A stretch of 64,000 bases of DNA from positions 1,922,001 through 1,986,000 of the forward strand of contig OZ245829.1 in the NCBI GenBank assembly GCA_965228625.1. Reading direction: 5' to 3'. Shown here one piece after another: positions 8,463 to 17,861 of the stretch (position 1 is its first letter; the number at the start of each line of letters is the position of its first letter). The stretch is from UBA2767 sp965228625. GTDB taxonomy: Bacteria > Pseudomonadota > Alphaproteobacteria > Rhizobiales > Methyloligellaceae. The notes below the pieces were generated by a model. It ran no database searches, was not told the origin of the DNA, and saw only the letters and a list, made by a program, of their open reading frames with translations. The position numbers and the translations under genes are program-made.

Positions 8463-9158
8463 ATGAGGGTTCTTCTTATTGAGGACGACAGCGCAACGGC
8501 ACAGAGCATTGAGCTGATGTTGCAGTCCGACGGTTTCAACGTCTACACGACGGATCTCGGAGAGGAAGGCGTCGACCTCGGCAAATTGTACGATTACGAC
8601 ATCATCCTTCTGGATCTGAACCTGCCCGATATGAGCGGCTATGAAGTCCTCAAGACGCTGCGGGTCTCCAAGGTTCAGACACCCATTCTGATTCTGTCCG
8701 GCCTCGCCGGGATCGAGGACAAGGTGCGCGGTCTCGGTTTCGGCGCCGACGACTATATGACCAAGCCGTTCCACAAGGACGAGCTGGTGGCCCGCATTCA
8801 CGCCATCGTCCGCCGTTCGAAGGGCCATGCCCAATCGGTCATCCAGACCGGCGATCTCAAGGTCAATCTCGACACCAAGACCGTGGAAGTCGGCGGCCAG
8901 CGCGTCCACCTGACGGGCAAGGAATACCAGATGCTGGAACTGCTCTCCTTGCGCAAAGGCACCACGCTGACCAAGGAGATGTTCCTGAACCATCTCTATG
9001 GCGGCATGGACGAGCCGGAGCTCAAGATCATCGACGTGTTCATCTGCAAGCTGCGCAAGAAGCTCGCAGCCGCGACCGAGGGCAAACACTATATCGAAAC
9101 CGTCTGGGGCCGCGGCTACGTGTTGCGCGATCCGGAGGACGAGTCGGAAGCCGCTTGA
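8463..9158 (+). CDS. ctrA: Cell-cycle response regulator CtrA
   Basis: 231 residues of the OmpR class. The receiver domain at about 1-120 has the acidic pair D8/D9, phosphoacceptor D51 in IILLDLNLPDMSGYEV, and the conserved K in DDYMTKPFHKDEL. The winged-helix DNA-binding domain is at about 130-225, with KEYQMLELLSLRKGTTLTKE and WGRGYVL. This sequence is diagnostic of CtrA, the alphaproteobacterial master regulator of cell cycle and motility, which is phosphorylated through CckA-ChpT. The chpT gene lies 6.3 kb away beyond the che operon. The upstream region holds GANTC sites and possible autoregulatory TTAA half-sites. Confidence 0.97.
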   Translation: MRVLLIEDDSATAQSIELMLQSDGFNVYTTDLGEEGVDLGKLYDYDIILLDLNLPDMSGYEVLKTLRVSKVQTPILILSGLAGIEDKVRGLGFGADDYMTKPFHKDELVARIHAIVRRSKGHAQSVIQTGDLKVNLDTKTVEVGGQRVHLTGKEYQMLELLSLRKGTTLTKEMFLNHLYGGMDEPELKIIDVFICKLRKKLAAATEGKHYIETVWGRGYVLRDPEDESEAA

Positions 9159-9202
9159 GCGTCACTCGCGCCGATCGGTGCGAAACCGCGATACAGACCG
9201 AG

Positions 9203-9224
9203 AGGGCCCCGAGGGGCCCTTTTT
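9203..9224 (+). terminator. Rho-independent terminator after ctrA
   Basis: Eight-base-pair stem AGGGCCCC/GGGGCCCT with a 2-base GA loop and a T run, 45 bases after the ctrA stop codon. Confidence 0.85.
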
Positions 9225-9290
9225 GTTTGGCGGACCCTTCTTGTTTGCCGGGCCCTATTTGTTTGCCGGGCCCCATTTATTTGCCGGGAA
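9225..9290. repeat. Short tandem repeat (about 17-bp unit) behind the ctrA terminator
   Basis: Four imperfect units built on TTTGTTTGCCGGGCCC follow one another directly after the terminator T run. The third and fourth units end in CCA and AATG. The array lies between the ctrA terminator and the cheR stop codon. Function unknown; the unit resembles the terminator arm plus its T run, so it may have arisen by slippage. Confidence 0.6.
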
Positions 9291-9346
9291 TGTCCGGCCG
9301 CAGACTGGCGCTCCGGTATTTCCCGTAACGTCCCGTTTGTGTGTTG

Positions 9347-10267
9347 TCAGGCCGGCTTGGCAACGCTGGCTGCAGCCACCGTCGGCGCGGCTTGCGCTGG
9401 TTGTGCCGGCTCGTTCCGCGGCGCCGCAGGAGAGGCGGCCGCATCACGCGTGGCGGTGGAAAGCTCATAGAGCCCGCGCGCATCGGCAACCGGCTTGAAG
9501 TCGCCGGAGATGCCGATGACCGTCTCGGCCGCTCCCAGCACCATATATCCGTCAGGCTGCAGGCGCTTCGACATGCGCGCCAGCATGTCCTGCTTGGTCG
9601 GCGTATCAAAGTATATGAGTACGTTCCGACAGAAGATGATATCGAACGTCCCCAACGCGGAGTAGTCGTCCAGCAGGTTGAAATGCCGGTAGTCGACCAT
9701 CGACCGGATGCCTGAGTCGATCTGCCACATGCTCCCGGTCTGCTGGAAGTACTTCACCAGGAGCTGGATCGGCAGCCCGCGCTGCACCTCGAACTGGCTG
9801 TAGAGACCGGCCCTGGCCTTCTCCAGCACTTCCTCGCTCAGGTCGGTGCCGATGATCTCCACGGACCAGCCGCTGAACTGCTGTTCCAGTTCCTTGATCT
9901 CGATCGCCAGAGAGTATGGCTCCTGACCGGTCGACGCGGCCGCGCACCAGATCCTGAGTTTGCGCGTCGTCGCGCGTTGCGAGCCGAGCATGGCCGGAAC
10001 CATGATTTCCCGAAAGTTCTCGAACGGCGTCTTGTCCCGGTAGAAGAACGACTCGTTGATGGTCATCGCCTGCGTGACCTTGGTGCGCAGCGATTCCGCG
10101 CCGGGCACCATGAGTGCCTTGGTCAGATCGCCGAGCGACTCCAGCCCCTCCTCGCGCGCGACCGGCATCAGGCGCGATTCAAGCAGATAGCGCTTCTCTT
10201 CGCCGAGCACGAGGCCCGATCGGGTTTTCAGCATATCCCTCAGGAATTCGAATTCCGCCGGAGTCAT
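9347..10267 (-). CDS. cheR: Chemotaxis protein methyltransferase CheR
   Basis: 306 residues from MTPAEFEFLRDML. The start shares one base with the cheB stop (TGATG). An all-helical N-domain carries SGLVLGEEKRYLLESRL. The SAM-binding domain contains LRIWCAAASTGQEPYSLAI and the FDIIFCRNVLIYFD motif. It methylates glutamates on chemoreceptors and is the last gene of the chpT/cheA-W-Y-B-R cluster. The C-terminus is an Ala/Pro-rich low-complexity tail of about 35 residues. Confidence 0.94.
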   Translation of the reverse strand: MTPAEFEFLRDMLKTRSGLVLGEEKRYLLESRLMPVAREEGLESLGDLTKALMVPGAESLRTKVTQAMTINESFFYRDKTPFENFREIMVPAMLGSQRATTRKLRIWCAAASTGQEPYSLAIEIKELEQQFSGWSVEIIGTDLSEEVLEKARAGLYSQFEVQRGLPIQLLVKYFQQTGSMWQIDSGIRSMVDYRHFNLLDDYSALGTFDIIFCRNVLIYFDTPTKQDMLARMSKRLQPDGYMVLGAAETVIGISGDFKPVADARGLYELSTATRDAAASPAAPRNEPAQPAQAAPTVAAASVAKPA

Positions 10268-11412
10268 CAGGCACCTCCCCGCAGCAGCGAGTTTGTTTTT
10301 GGCCCAATTTCTTCCAATGGCAGAATCGCCGCGCAAGCACCGATCTCGGCCGTCGCCCCGGGCATCCCCCAGACCACGCTTGTGGCCTGATCCTGGGCAA
10401 TGATCGAACCGCCGGCGTCGGCAATCACCTTCGCGCCGGCCGCACCGTCGTGCCCCATACCGGTGAGGACAAGTCCGAGCACCGCCGGTCCGAAGACCTT
10501 CGACACGCTCTCGAACAACGGATCAACGGCCGGTTTGCAATAGTTGATCATCGGTCCGTCATAGAGCTTCAGTTCGGGGCCACTGCCCGTCTGAACGACT
10601 TTCATATGCAGGCCGCCAGGTGCGACATAAATCGACCCCGGTGCGATCTTCTCGCCGTCCTCGCCTTCCTTTGACGACAAACCCGATGCGCGGCCGAGAT
10701 GCTCCGCGAGAATCGAGGTGAAAGTCGGCGGCATATGCTGGGTGATCACACACGGCACGCTCCGCAGCGCCGGTCCAATGACTTCGATCAGCTTGGCAAG
10801 CGCCTGCGGACCCCCGGTCGAACTGCCGACCGCGAGGATTTTCGGTGTCACGCGCGAGAAGGTACGCAGCGGGTAAGCGCCCGCGTCCGTCGCGGCTTCA
10901 GCTTTCGTTTCCGCCGTGCGCGGTTGCACCGTGTCGCGTGCCGTCGACGGCCGGGCCCGTTTGTGCGGCACCACGGCCTTGACCTTGCGCAGAAGCTCGT
11001 CACGGAACTCCTGCGACGTGGTCACGCCCCGGTTGGTTTCCGGTTTCGGGATATAGTCCGTCGCGCCCAGCGAGAGCGCCTTCAAGCTGACTTCGGCGTT
11101 TCTGCGCGTCAGCGTGGACGCAATGATGACCTTGACGCCCGGCTTGTGCGTCAACAATTGCGGAAGCGCCGTCAAACCGTCCATAACCGGCATCTCGATA
11201 TCGAGCACCACCACGTCCGGATCGCACTTCAAGATGCCGTCGACGGCGAGTTTTCCATTGGAAAACCGCCCACACGCCTCCATGTCCGGGTCTTCGCCGA
11301 CCCAGCGCGTGACCAGACCCCGAACGACTGCGGAATCATCGACGATCATCACTTTGATCTTGTCGGACGTTGCCGCCGCCGGGTTTGCTTGCGCAACCGC
11401 GAGAGATGTCAT
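10267..11412 (-). CDS. cheB: Chemotaxis methylesterase/deamidase CheB
   Basis: 381 residues. A receiver domain (about 18-135) has the phosphoacceptor in VVVLDIEMPVMDGL. A variable linker follows. The esterase domain has the catalytic Ser in AVGSSTGGPQAL, His in CVITQHMPPTF and Asp in LTGMGHDGAAG. It removes methyl groups from chemoreceptors when phosphorylated by CheA. It overlaps cheR by one base and follows cheY by 23 bases. Confidence 0.95.
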   Translation of the reverse strand: MTSLAVAQANPAAATSDKIKVMIVDDSAVVRGLVTRWVGEDPDMEACGRFSNGKLAVDGILKCDPDVVVLDIEMPVMDGLTALPQLLTHKPGVKVIIASTLTRRNAEVSLKALSLGATDYIPKPETNRGVTTSQEFRDELLRKVKAVVPHKRARPSTARDTVQPRTAETKAEAATDAGAYPLRTFSRVTPKILAVGSSTGGPQALAKLIEVIGPALRSVPCVITQHMPPTFTSILAEHLGRASGLSSKEGEDGEKIAPGSIYVAPGGLHMKVVQTGSGPELKLYDGPMINYCKPAVDPLFESVSKVFGPAVLGLVLTGMGHDGAAGAKVIADAGGSIIAQDQATSVVWGMPGATAEIGACAAILPLEEIGPKTNSLLRGGA

Positions 11413-11435
11413 CTGGGTATTCCCCCCCGCCCGCG

Positions 11436-11801
11436 TTACAGAAGTCCGACTTCTTGGAATTTGGCCTCGATGATTTCGCGGTCAAAGGGCTTCATGATGT
11501 ACTCGTTGGCGCCGGCGGATATCGCCCGCGTGATGTGTTCCGCGTCGTTCTCGGTGGTGCAGAAGATCACCTTGGGCACCTCGCCGTCGTTCTCGCGGCG
11601 CAGCGCCAGAAGAAAGTCGATGCCGTCCATGACCGGCATGTTCCAGTCGAGCAAGACCGCGTCCGGCATCTCCGTCCGGCAGCGATCCAGAGCCTCCTGA
11701 CCATTCTCCGCCTCAGTCGTACGGAAGCTCAGCTCCTCGAGAATGCAGCGGGCCACTTTCCGGATGACGCTGCTGTCATCAACAACCAGGCAGTGTTTCA
11801 T
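11436..11801 (-). CDS. CheY-like single-domain response regulator
   Basis: 121 residues, receiver domain only: acidic pair in CLVVDDSSVIRK, phosphoacceptor in AVLLDWNMPVMDGIDF, the T in FCTTENDAEH and the conserved K in YIMKPFD. It lies between cheW and cheB, so CheA is its likely phosphodonor. Whether it binds the flagellar switch or serves a cell-cycle output cannot be told from sequence; in ctrA-linked clusters such CheY proteins are not always motility effectors. Confidence 0.92.
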   Translation of the reverse strand: MKHCLVVDDSSVIRKVARCILEELSFRTTEAENGQEALDRCRTEMPDAVLLDWNMPVMDGIDFLLALRRENDGEVPKVIFCTTENDAEHITRAISAGANEYIMKPFDREIIEAKFQEVGLL

Positions 11802-11855
11802 CGGTTACTCCTTTGACCGCGCTTCAGGGGTCCGCGGTTTGATTGCCGCCTGCGA

Positions 11856-12335
11856 TCAGGCGGCAATGCCTGTTTCTTCCTGGGCAAGCACCTTCTCCAC
11901 ATCGACCACCACCATGAGGCTGCCGTCGAGACGATGCACGCCAGCGGAAATAGCCGCCCACCGGGGGTCGAGATTTGCCGGATTGGCCTCGAAGGTCTCG
12001 TGCGACAGACGATGAACTTCGCCAACCGTATCGATGATCAATCCGTAGGACTCGCCGTTGCTTTCAATGCCGACCGCCATGCGGGCCTTGCCGTCCTCGA
12101 GCGGCGGAAGCCCAAGCCGCTTGCGCATGTCGATCGCCGTCACGATGCGCCCGCGCAGATTGAGCACGCCGGCCACGTCCTGACTGGCCAGCGGCACTTC
12201 CGTGATGGCTTCCGGCATGAAGACATCCTGGACTTCGAGGATCGGCAGACCGAACAACTGATCCGCGATCATGACGGTGATGTACTCCTGGGCCGACTGG
12301 TCAGCCCCCTGCTCCGGGCTGGTTACTCCGGTCAT
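11856..12335 (-). CDS. cheW: Chemotaxis coupling protein CheW
   Basis: 159 residues from MTGVTSPEQ, a start that overlaps the cheA stop by 4 bases (ATGA). The sequence has the CheW core EYITVMIADQLFGLPILEVQ, VAGVLNLRGRIVTAIDMRKR and YGLIIDTVGEV. CheW links CheA to receptors. Translational coupling to cheA argues for stoichiometric expression. Confidence 0.94.
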   Translation of the reverse strand: MTGVTSPEQGADQSAQEYITVMIADQLFGLPILEVQDVFMPEAITEVPLASQDVAGVLNLRGRIVTAIDMRKRLGLPPLEDGKARMAVGIESNGESYGLIIDTVGEVHRLSHETFEANPANLDPRWAAISAGVHRLDGSLMVVVDVEKVLAQEETGIAA

Positions 12336-15265
12336 GCGGCAACTCCCATTTGCGAACTGCAATCCTTGATGCTCTCCATGAGCCCCTGCCGGTCGAACTT
12401 GCCGACAAAATCCGCGAACCCGGCCTGGCGGCTGCGTTCGATGATGTGCGGCGCGGTATGGGAGGACAGCGCGATGATCGGCGTATCCTTCCAGGCCGGA
12501 TCGTCACGCAGGACCTCGGCAAAGGCGATGCCGTCCATCTCCGGCATCTCGATGTCACTGACGATGATGTCGAACTTCAGTCCGCGATCCTTCAGCTCGA
12601 GGGCCTGCTTTGCGGACTCGGTTATGGTCACGCTGTAGCCGGCGGCGGAGAGCAACGGCGCCAGCATGTTGCGGAAGAAGGCGCTGTCGTCCACGAGCAG
12701 CAAGCGTGCTCCGCGAATCTCCTCGCCGGCCTCACGCCGTTCCATCCAGTCGTCATAGGCCTGCTCGATGAAGTAGCCGATATCGATGACCTCGCTGGCC
12801 TTTTCCTTGATCACCGCGGAGCCGATCATGCCGGGCGAGTCGGACCTGAGCTCGATCTTCAGCTTGTCCTCGACAATGTCGACGATTTCGTCGACCACGA
12901 GACCCATGGATCGATCCTGATCGGAGAAGACCAGTACCGGCAGTTCGCCCTCGGTCTTTCGTTGCGCGTCCTCGTCGAAGTAGACCAGCGGCATGAGAAC
13001 GCCGCGATACTGGACGAGGTCGCGTCCGTTGGCGCGCTCGATCTCGGAGACCTGGAGTTCCTCGAGGCGCGTGACAAGCGAAAGCGGCACGGCCTTGGGC
13101 TCCTCGGACACAGCGCGGAACAACAGGACGGTCGTGGTGTCGTCGTTCGAGAACTGTTGGGCGGCCGCCTCTTCCTCGGCCTCCTCGGTCGGAGTAGCGG
13201 TCTCGCTCGCAACCGCCTCGGCAATCCCGTTGGGATCGATGATCATGATCACGCTGCCGTCGCCGAGGATCGTATTGCCGGAGAACAGCGAGATGTCCCG
13301 CAACATGCTGGACATTGGCTTGACGACGATTTCCTCGGTATCGAAGACGCTGTCCACGACGATGCCGAAGAGCTGTGCACCGACCTGAATGACGACGACG
13401 AAGTGGTTGTCTTCCTCGTTTTCGCCGGTGGGCTCGGCATCTTCCGCCGCGTCCGTTTCCGGCGCGGCCGCCTCGACCTCGGTCTCTTCCGCGGTCGGCG
13501 ATCCTTCCTCCTCGATCGCAACAGGCGCGTCGGAGGTTTCGGAGATCACGTCCTCCGCGAACTGCAGATCAAGAAGCTTCGACAAGGTGATGAGCGGCAG
13601 AAGCTTGTTTCGCAGGCGCAACACCGGCGTATCGTTGATCATCTCGATACGGTGATCGGCATTGTTGTGGGTACGCACCAGCTCCACAACTGAAAGTTGA
13701 GGAATGGCGAAGCGCTGTCCGGACGATTCGACGATGAGCGCCGAAACGATGGCCAGCGTCAGCGGGATCTTGATGATGAACGTGCTGCCGGCGCCGCGTT
13801 CCGACTTCACGTCGACCATTCCGCCGATGAGCTCGATGTTCGTCCGCACCACGTCCATGCCGACGCCGCGGCCCGAAACGCTGGTCACCTCCGCCGCGGT
13901 CGAGAACCCGGCCTTGAAAATGAACCGGTGTATCTGGCTCTCGCTCATCTGCTCGAGCTCGGCCTGGGTCGCGAGCCCGTTCTCGATGATCTTCGCACTG
14001 ACCTTTTCGGTATTGAGCCCTGCGCCATCATCCGCGATCTCGATGATGATGTGGCCGCCCTCGTGATAGGCGCTCAGCTTCACCACGCCAACGTCGGGCT
14101 TGCCCACCTTGAGCCGTTCTTCGGTCGTCTCGAGGCCATGATCGGCGGAGTTGCGGACCATGTGCGTCAACGGATCCTTGATCAGTTCGAGGACCTGACG
14201 GTCGAGTTCGGTGTCCGCCCCATGCATCTGCAGGTCGATTTTCTTGTCGAGTTCCTGCGCGAGGTCGCGCACGATCCGCGGCAGCTTCTGCCACGCGTTC
14301 CCGATCGGCTGCATCCGCGTCTTCATCACGCCGTCCTGCAGCTCGGCGGTTACCGTGGAGAGCCGTTGCAGCGGGACCTTGAACTCGGAATCATCGAGCC
14401 GCCGCACCATTTCCAGCAACTGATTGCGCGTCAGCACGAGCTCGCTGACCATGGTCATCAGATGCTCGAGGGTATCCACGTTGACGCGGATCGACTGGTT
14501 CTTGACCGGTCCCTCCTTGGGCGCGGCGGGTGCTGCCGCCTTTTCATCCTGAGCCGCAGGCGCATCGGGCGCTGGGGCATCGGGCGCAGGAGCCGCTTCA
14601 GCCGGTTTTTCCGCTGCTGGCGCCGCGTCTTCCGCAGGCGCTTGCTCCTCGGTACCGGATGCCTCGGCAGCAACCGCGGAGGCGGACTCGGGCGAGATGT
14701 CCATGCCGTCCGGACCCGGAGCGTCAAGGAAGGCCTTCTCAAGCTCGTCGAGCGAGACCTCGCCCTCCTTCGGTTCCGGGGGTGCGACGTCGTCGCTCAG
14801 ACCCGGCGCGGCCTGCTCTTCCACAACCGGGGCCTCGGGCTCGGGCTCGGGTTCGGCTGCCGGCTCTTCGGCCTCCGCAGCCGGGGCGGAACCACCCGAT
14901 GAGATGGCATCGAGCTGACTGATGAGGTCTTCATCAGAACCCTGAGGCTCGGTCCCGGCCTCTTCGAGGTCGCCCAGAATTTCCTTGAGGCGGTCAATCG
15001 TCTGCAGGATGAGCGAGACGCCCTCCTGTGTCACCGGCGCGCCGTCCCGATAGTTGCCCATCAGGGTTTCCGCCGCATGCGCCAGCGCTTCGAGGCGCGG
15101 CAGGCCGAGGAACCCGCACGTTCCTTTTATCGTGTGAACAAGCCTGAAGATGTTGTCCAAGATGCCGGCGTTGTTCGGTTCCTGCTCGAACTTCACCAAC
15201 TCGACATCGATCACGTCCAGACTTTCGGACGTCTCAGTAAGGAATTCGGATAGGAGATCATCCAT
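12332..15265 (-). CDS. cheA: Hybrid chemotaxis histidine kinase CheA with C-terminal receiver
   Basis: 977 residues, long for CheA. The HPt domain has the phosphorylated His in RLVHTIKGTCGF (H44). An Ala/Pro/Glu-rich hinge spans about 125-255. A dimerisation helix pair follows (NVDTLEHLMTMVSELVL). The HATPase domain has DPLTHMVRNSADHG (N box) and SVSGRGVGMDVV (G box). The CheW-like region is expanded and broken by acidic low-complexity inserts, and may contain two CheW-like folds (VPLSLVTRLEELQVSEIE and the earlier IPQLSVVELVRT). A receiver domain ends the protein (VSDIEMPEMDGIAFAEVLR). Such CheA-REC hybrids can dampen or redirect phosphoryl flow. The gene follows chpT by 144 bp and is coupled to cheW. 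Confidence 0.94.
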   Translation of the reverse strand: MDDLLSEFLTETSESLDVIDVELVKFEQEPNNAGILDNIFRLVHTIKGTCGFLGLPRLEALAHAAETLMGNYRDGAPVTQEGVSLILQTIDRLKEILGDLEEAGTEPQGSDEDLISQLDAISSGGSAPAAEAEEPAAEPEPEPEAPVVEEQAAPGLSDDVAPPEPKEGEVSLDELEKAFLDAPGPDGMDISPESASAVAAEASGTEEQAPAEDAAPAAEKPAEAAPAPDAPAPDAPAAQDEKAAAPAAPKEGPVKNQSIRVNVDTLEHLMTMVSELVLTRNQLLEMVRRLDDSEFKVPLQRLSTVTAELQDGVMKTRMQPIGNAWQKLPRIVRDLAQELDKKIDLQMHGADTELDRQVLELIKDPLTHMVRNSADHGLETTEERLKVGKPDVGVVKLSAYHEGGHIIIEIADDGAGLNTEKVSAKIIENGLATQAELEQMSESQIHRFIFKAGFSTAAEVTSVSGRGVGMDVVRTNIELIGGMVDVKSERGAGSTFIIKIPLTLAIVSALIVESSGQRFAIPQLSVVELVRTHNNADHRIEMINDTPVLRLRNKLLPLITLSKLLDLQFAEDVISETSDAPVAIEEEGSPTAEETEVEAAAPETDAAEDAEPTGENEEDNHFVVVIQVGAQLFGIVVDSVFDTEEIVVKPMSSMLRDISLFSGNTILGDGSVIMIIDPNGIAEAVASETATPTEEAEEEAAAQQFSNDDTTTVLLFRAVSEEPKAVPLSLVTRLEELQVSEIERANGRDLVQYRGVLMPLVYFDEDAQRKTEGELPVLVFSDQDRSMGLVVDEIVDIVEDKLKIELRSDSPGMIGSAVIKEKASEVIDIGYFIEQAYDDWMERREAGEEIRGARLLLVDDSAFFRNMLAPLLSAAGYSVTITESAKQALELKDRGLKFDIIVSDIEMPEMDGIAFAEVLRDDPAWKDTPIIALSSHTAPHIIERSRQAGFADFVGKFDRQGLMESIKDCSSQMGVAA

Positions 15266-15409
15266 CAGTCAACCGCCCTTTCCCGCACAAACTCTCGCAC
15301 CGGATGCCGACGAGCGGCTCCGGACCAACAGCCAGAGTGTGAAGAGAAAGAGTTTACGTTTCGTTGAAGCGGGCAGGCCTAATGCACGCAATGGTTGAAA
15401 TGGCCGGTC

Positions 15410-16054
15410 TCAGCCTTTTGCGGTCGCGGCGAGAATGACGTCCTCGCCATCGACTTCGGCCGTCAACGCCATACCGGCCTCTTTCGCGATCAGAGTTGCG
15501 AAATAGGGTTGGATCGAGTGCGCATCGAGCGCCGCGCCGTTGGCACCGGACAGCATCTTTTCGACGACTTCCGGCACCCGCGCGGACTGTCCCCGGCAAT
15601 GCACCTGGAAAGCCGGCGCCGATTCGTCCTCGCTGACGGAAACGCTGATGGTGCCGCCGCGCGGCAGCGCATTGAGCGCCATGGTGACCATATTCAGAAG
15701 AAGCTTCACCTTGTCCTTGGCAAGCCGCGCGGCGGGCCCGCTCCATTCAACGGAATGCTTGTCGGACTCGGCCACTGCACGCGCCACCTTTTCCGCCTCC
15801 ATCAGATCGATCTCGGCACCCGACGCGCCGGCAGCGCCGAAGGCAAGCCGCGCGAACTGGAGCTTCGCGGACGCCTGCTGCGCACTCTTTCGGATGAGTT
15901 CCATGGCGTGCTCGCGCATGGACTGATCCGATTCCTCGGCCATCACCTCGAGGCCGTTGGCGATTGCGCCGACGGGTGAAATGATGTCATGGCAGATGCG
16001 GCTGGAAACAAGCGCGGTGAGTTCGAGTTCGCTAAGTTCGGTATCGGCGGACAT
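15410..16054 (-). CDS. chpT: Histidine phosphotransferase ChpT
   Basis: 214 residues from MSADTELSELELT, preceded by GGGAG. The signature ALVSSRICHDIISPVGAIAN places the phosphorylated His at H22 in the first DHp-like helix. The C-terminal half is a degenerate HATPase-like fold with no proper ATP-binding motifs, as in known ChpT. ChpT relays phosphate from CckA to CtrA and CpdR, controlling cell cycle and motility. The length is close to that of Caulobacter ChpT. It stands at the head of the che cluster whose far side is ctrA, so the relay partners flank a chemosensory operon. Confidence 0.92.
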   Translation of the reverse strand: MSADTELSELELTALVSSRICHDIISPVGAIANGLEVMAEESDQSMREHAMELIRKSAQQASAKLQFARLAFGAAGASGAEIDLMEAEKVARAVAESDKHSVEWSGPAARLAKDKVKLLLNMVTMALNALPRGGTISVSVSEDESAPAFQVHCRGQSARVPEVVEKMLSGANGAALDAHSIQPYFATLIAKEAGMALTAEVDGEDVILAATAKG

Positions 16055-16324
16055 GGGCGGTTGCTCCCGTCTCAGAATGGGCAGCGCGAGACGCAAGACG
16101 AACATGCTGCTGTACTAGGGGCTTACTCTGTTACACGAGGCGGCAGAGCGTGCCAAGGAGCGGGGGCGCCGACTATGTAACGTCTTGCCGCTGCAATGCT
16201 TTTCTGCCATAGGGTCTGCGCCGCGGCACGATTGGCCGTGTCCGGCCTTGTACACCACCCCGCGAATCACCTGACCTCGCCTCCGGGCAGAAATGGCGCC
16301 AGCCGGCAAAGTCGAAGAAGCCTC

Positions 16325-17128
16325 ATGGACCAGATTGACTACAAGCGACTTGGCGCGGAGTTGATTGCCGCCTCCCATGAAGCGGGGGCCCGCATCCTCG
16401 CCCACTATGGTCATGCCGAGGTTGAGCTGAAGGGCGACAACAGCCCGGTCACCGCCGCCGACCGCGAGGCGGACGCCGTGCTTGTCGAGGCGCTGAATCG
16501 TCTGTCGCCGCAAATACCGGTGATCTCCGAGGAATCGTCCCCGTCACAGCAGGTCTCTGCGACATCGCGGTTCTTCCTCGTCGACCCGCTCGACGGGACC
16601 AAGGAGTTCATCAACGGACGCGACGAGTTCACGGTCAATGTCGCGCTGATCGATCGCGGCGTGCCGGTTTTCGGGATCGTGTACGGGCCGGCGCTCGGCC
16701 ACGCCTTCGTGACGCAGGCTACTGATTGCGCCATCAAGGTCGAGCTTGATGCCGGCGCGCGCCTGCCAGACGTCGATACCCTTGCGTCGGCGGCGATCCG
16801 GACGCGCACGCCCGACCCGCAAAACCTCGTCGCCGCAGTGAGCCGCTCGCATCTCGACGACGCGACGACGGACTTTCTCGCCGCGCGCGGCATAACAGAC
16901 ACGTATTCATCGGGATCATCGCTCAAATTCTGCTGCCTTGCCGAAGGGCTCGCGGATGTCTATCCGCGCTTCGGCCGCACCATGGAATGGGACACCGCAG
17001 CCGGCCATGCCGTCCTTGCCGCAGCGGGAGGGGCGGTCCACGACGAAACCGGCGCGCCGCTGGCCTATGGCAAAATTGAACAGGCGTATGCCAATCCCGG
17101 GTTTATTGCCTGGGGCCGCGTACCCTGA
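16325..17128 (+). CDS. cysQ: 3'(2'),5'-bisphosphate nucleotidase CysQ
   Basis: 267 residues from MDQIDYKRLG; the frame is open further upstream but looks noncoding. Metal-binding motifs of the inositol-monophosphatase superfamily are clear: ISEESS, DPLDGTKEF, and the late MEWDTAAGHAVL. CysQ degrades PAP/PAPS by-products of sulfate assimilation. Length is normal. It is convergent with the secreted-protein gene at 17136. Confidence 0.92.
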   Translation: MDQIDYKRLGAELIAASHEAGARILAHYGHAEVELKGDNSPVTAADREADAVLVEALNRLSPQIPVISEESSPSQQVSATSRFFLVDPLDGTKEFINGRDEFTVNVALIDRGVPVFGIVYGPALGHAFVTQATDCAIKVELDAGARLPDVDTLASAAIRTRTPDPQNLVAAVSRSHLDDATTDFLAARGITDTYSSGSSLKFCCLAEGLADVYPRFGRTMEWDTAAGHAVLAAAGGAVHDETGAPLAYGKIEQAYANPGFIAWGRVP

Positions 17129-17135
17129 GGCTGCT

Positions 17136-17654
17136 CTAGCTCTTGTCCGGCGGCGTGACCAGAATCCGCTGGCCCTCAAAATCGTAATTAACGACAAGCC
17201 CGGGCGCTTTACCGGAAAAGGGATCATCGAACAGCGGGAAGATATTGATCGCGGTCTTGCCCTTCAGCGCCCCGGATTTGGCGTCCACCGTACCCGAAAT
17301 CTCGACCCTGGCGATCTTGGCGTCGGGGTTGTTGCCATCGGGATAGGAAAAATCGACCAGGGTCGCGTGAAATCTCATGGACTTCTCGCCACTGGCCTCG
17401 CAGCGCCAAACGCCCTGCATCATGCCGAAGGCCTGATAACCCTTGATCCCGCCCTGAGCGCTGTCGGTCATGGCTGCAAAACCGTCTGGTGCCAGGGAAA
17501 GAATGGTGCGTCCCTCCACCCCTTTGTCGACACCGGAGGTATCGATCTTCTTCGTCAGATAGGTGCCCAGGAGCGGGCCGCAGTCGGCCGTTTGTGCGAT
17601 GGCAGGCGCGGCCGCCAGGCAGCTCGCAAGCAACAGAGGCAGAATGGTTTTCAT
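17136..17654 (-). CDS. Secreted protein of unknown function
   Basis: 172 residues with a clean signal peptide (MKTILPLLLASCLAAAPAIA, cleavage likely after AIA). Mature cysteines in TADCGPLL and VWRCEAS could form a disulphide. The rest appears beta-rich (FHATLVDFSYPDG, ARVEISGTVDAKSGAL). Not recognised. Probably periplasmic. It stands alone between cysQ (convergent) and the OsmC gene. Confidence 0.7.
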   Translation of the reverse strand: MKTILPLLLASCLAAAPAIAQTADCGPLLGTYLTKKIDTSGVDKGVEGRTILSLAPDGFAAMTDSAQGGIKGYQAFGMMQGVWRCEASGEKSMRFHATLVDFSYPDGNNPDAKIARVEISGTVDAKSGALKGKTAINIFPLFDDPFSGKAPGLVVNYDFEGQRILVTPPDKS

Positions 17655-17861
17655 TGCTCTCTCCGGTTTCGGGGCATCGCCGGAATGCTAGCGCAATGCC
17701 GCTGCGGGTTACAGGCGACTGGGGCGCGCACCGGGGCGCTCGGCTGCATACGGTCCGAGGCGATCAGAGGCAGTGCCGCCCTAAGGCAGATTTTGGAGGA
17801 GAATTGCCTTCTTTGTTTCGACGATCCGGTTCCTTGCCAGCCGAAACAGGATTGAGGTGGC

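Noticed and set aside
12350..13693. Long plus-strand ORFs opposite cheA, and similar ones opposite fliI (6620-8074) and rluD (37013-38329 upstream part)
   Set aside because: They are shadows of real genes with low-complexity translations and no ribosome binding sites. Only the end of the last one (37013-37378) is a real gene.
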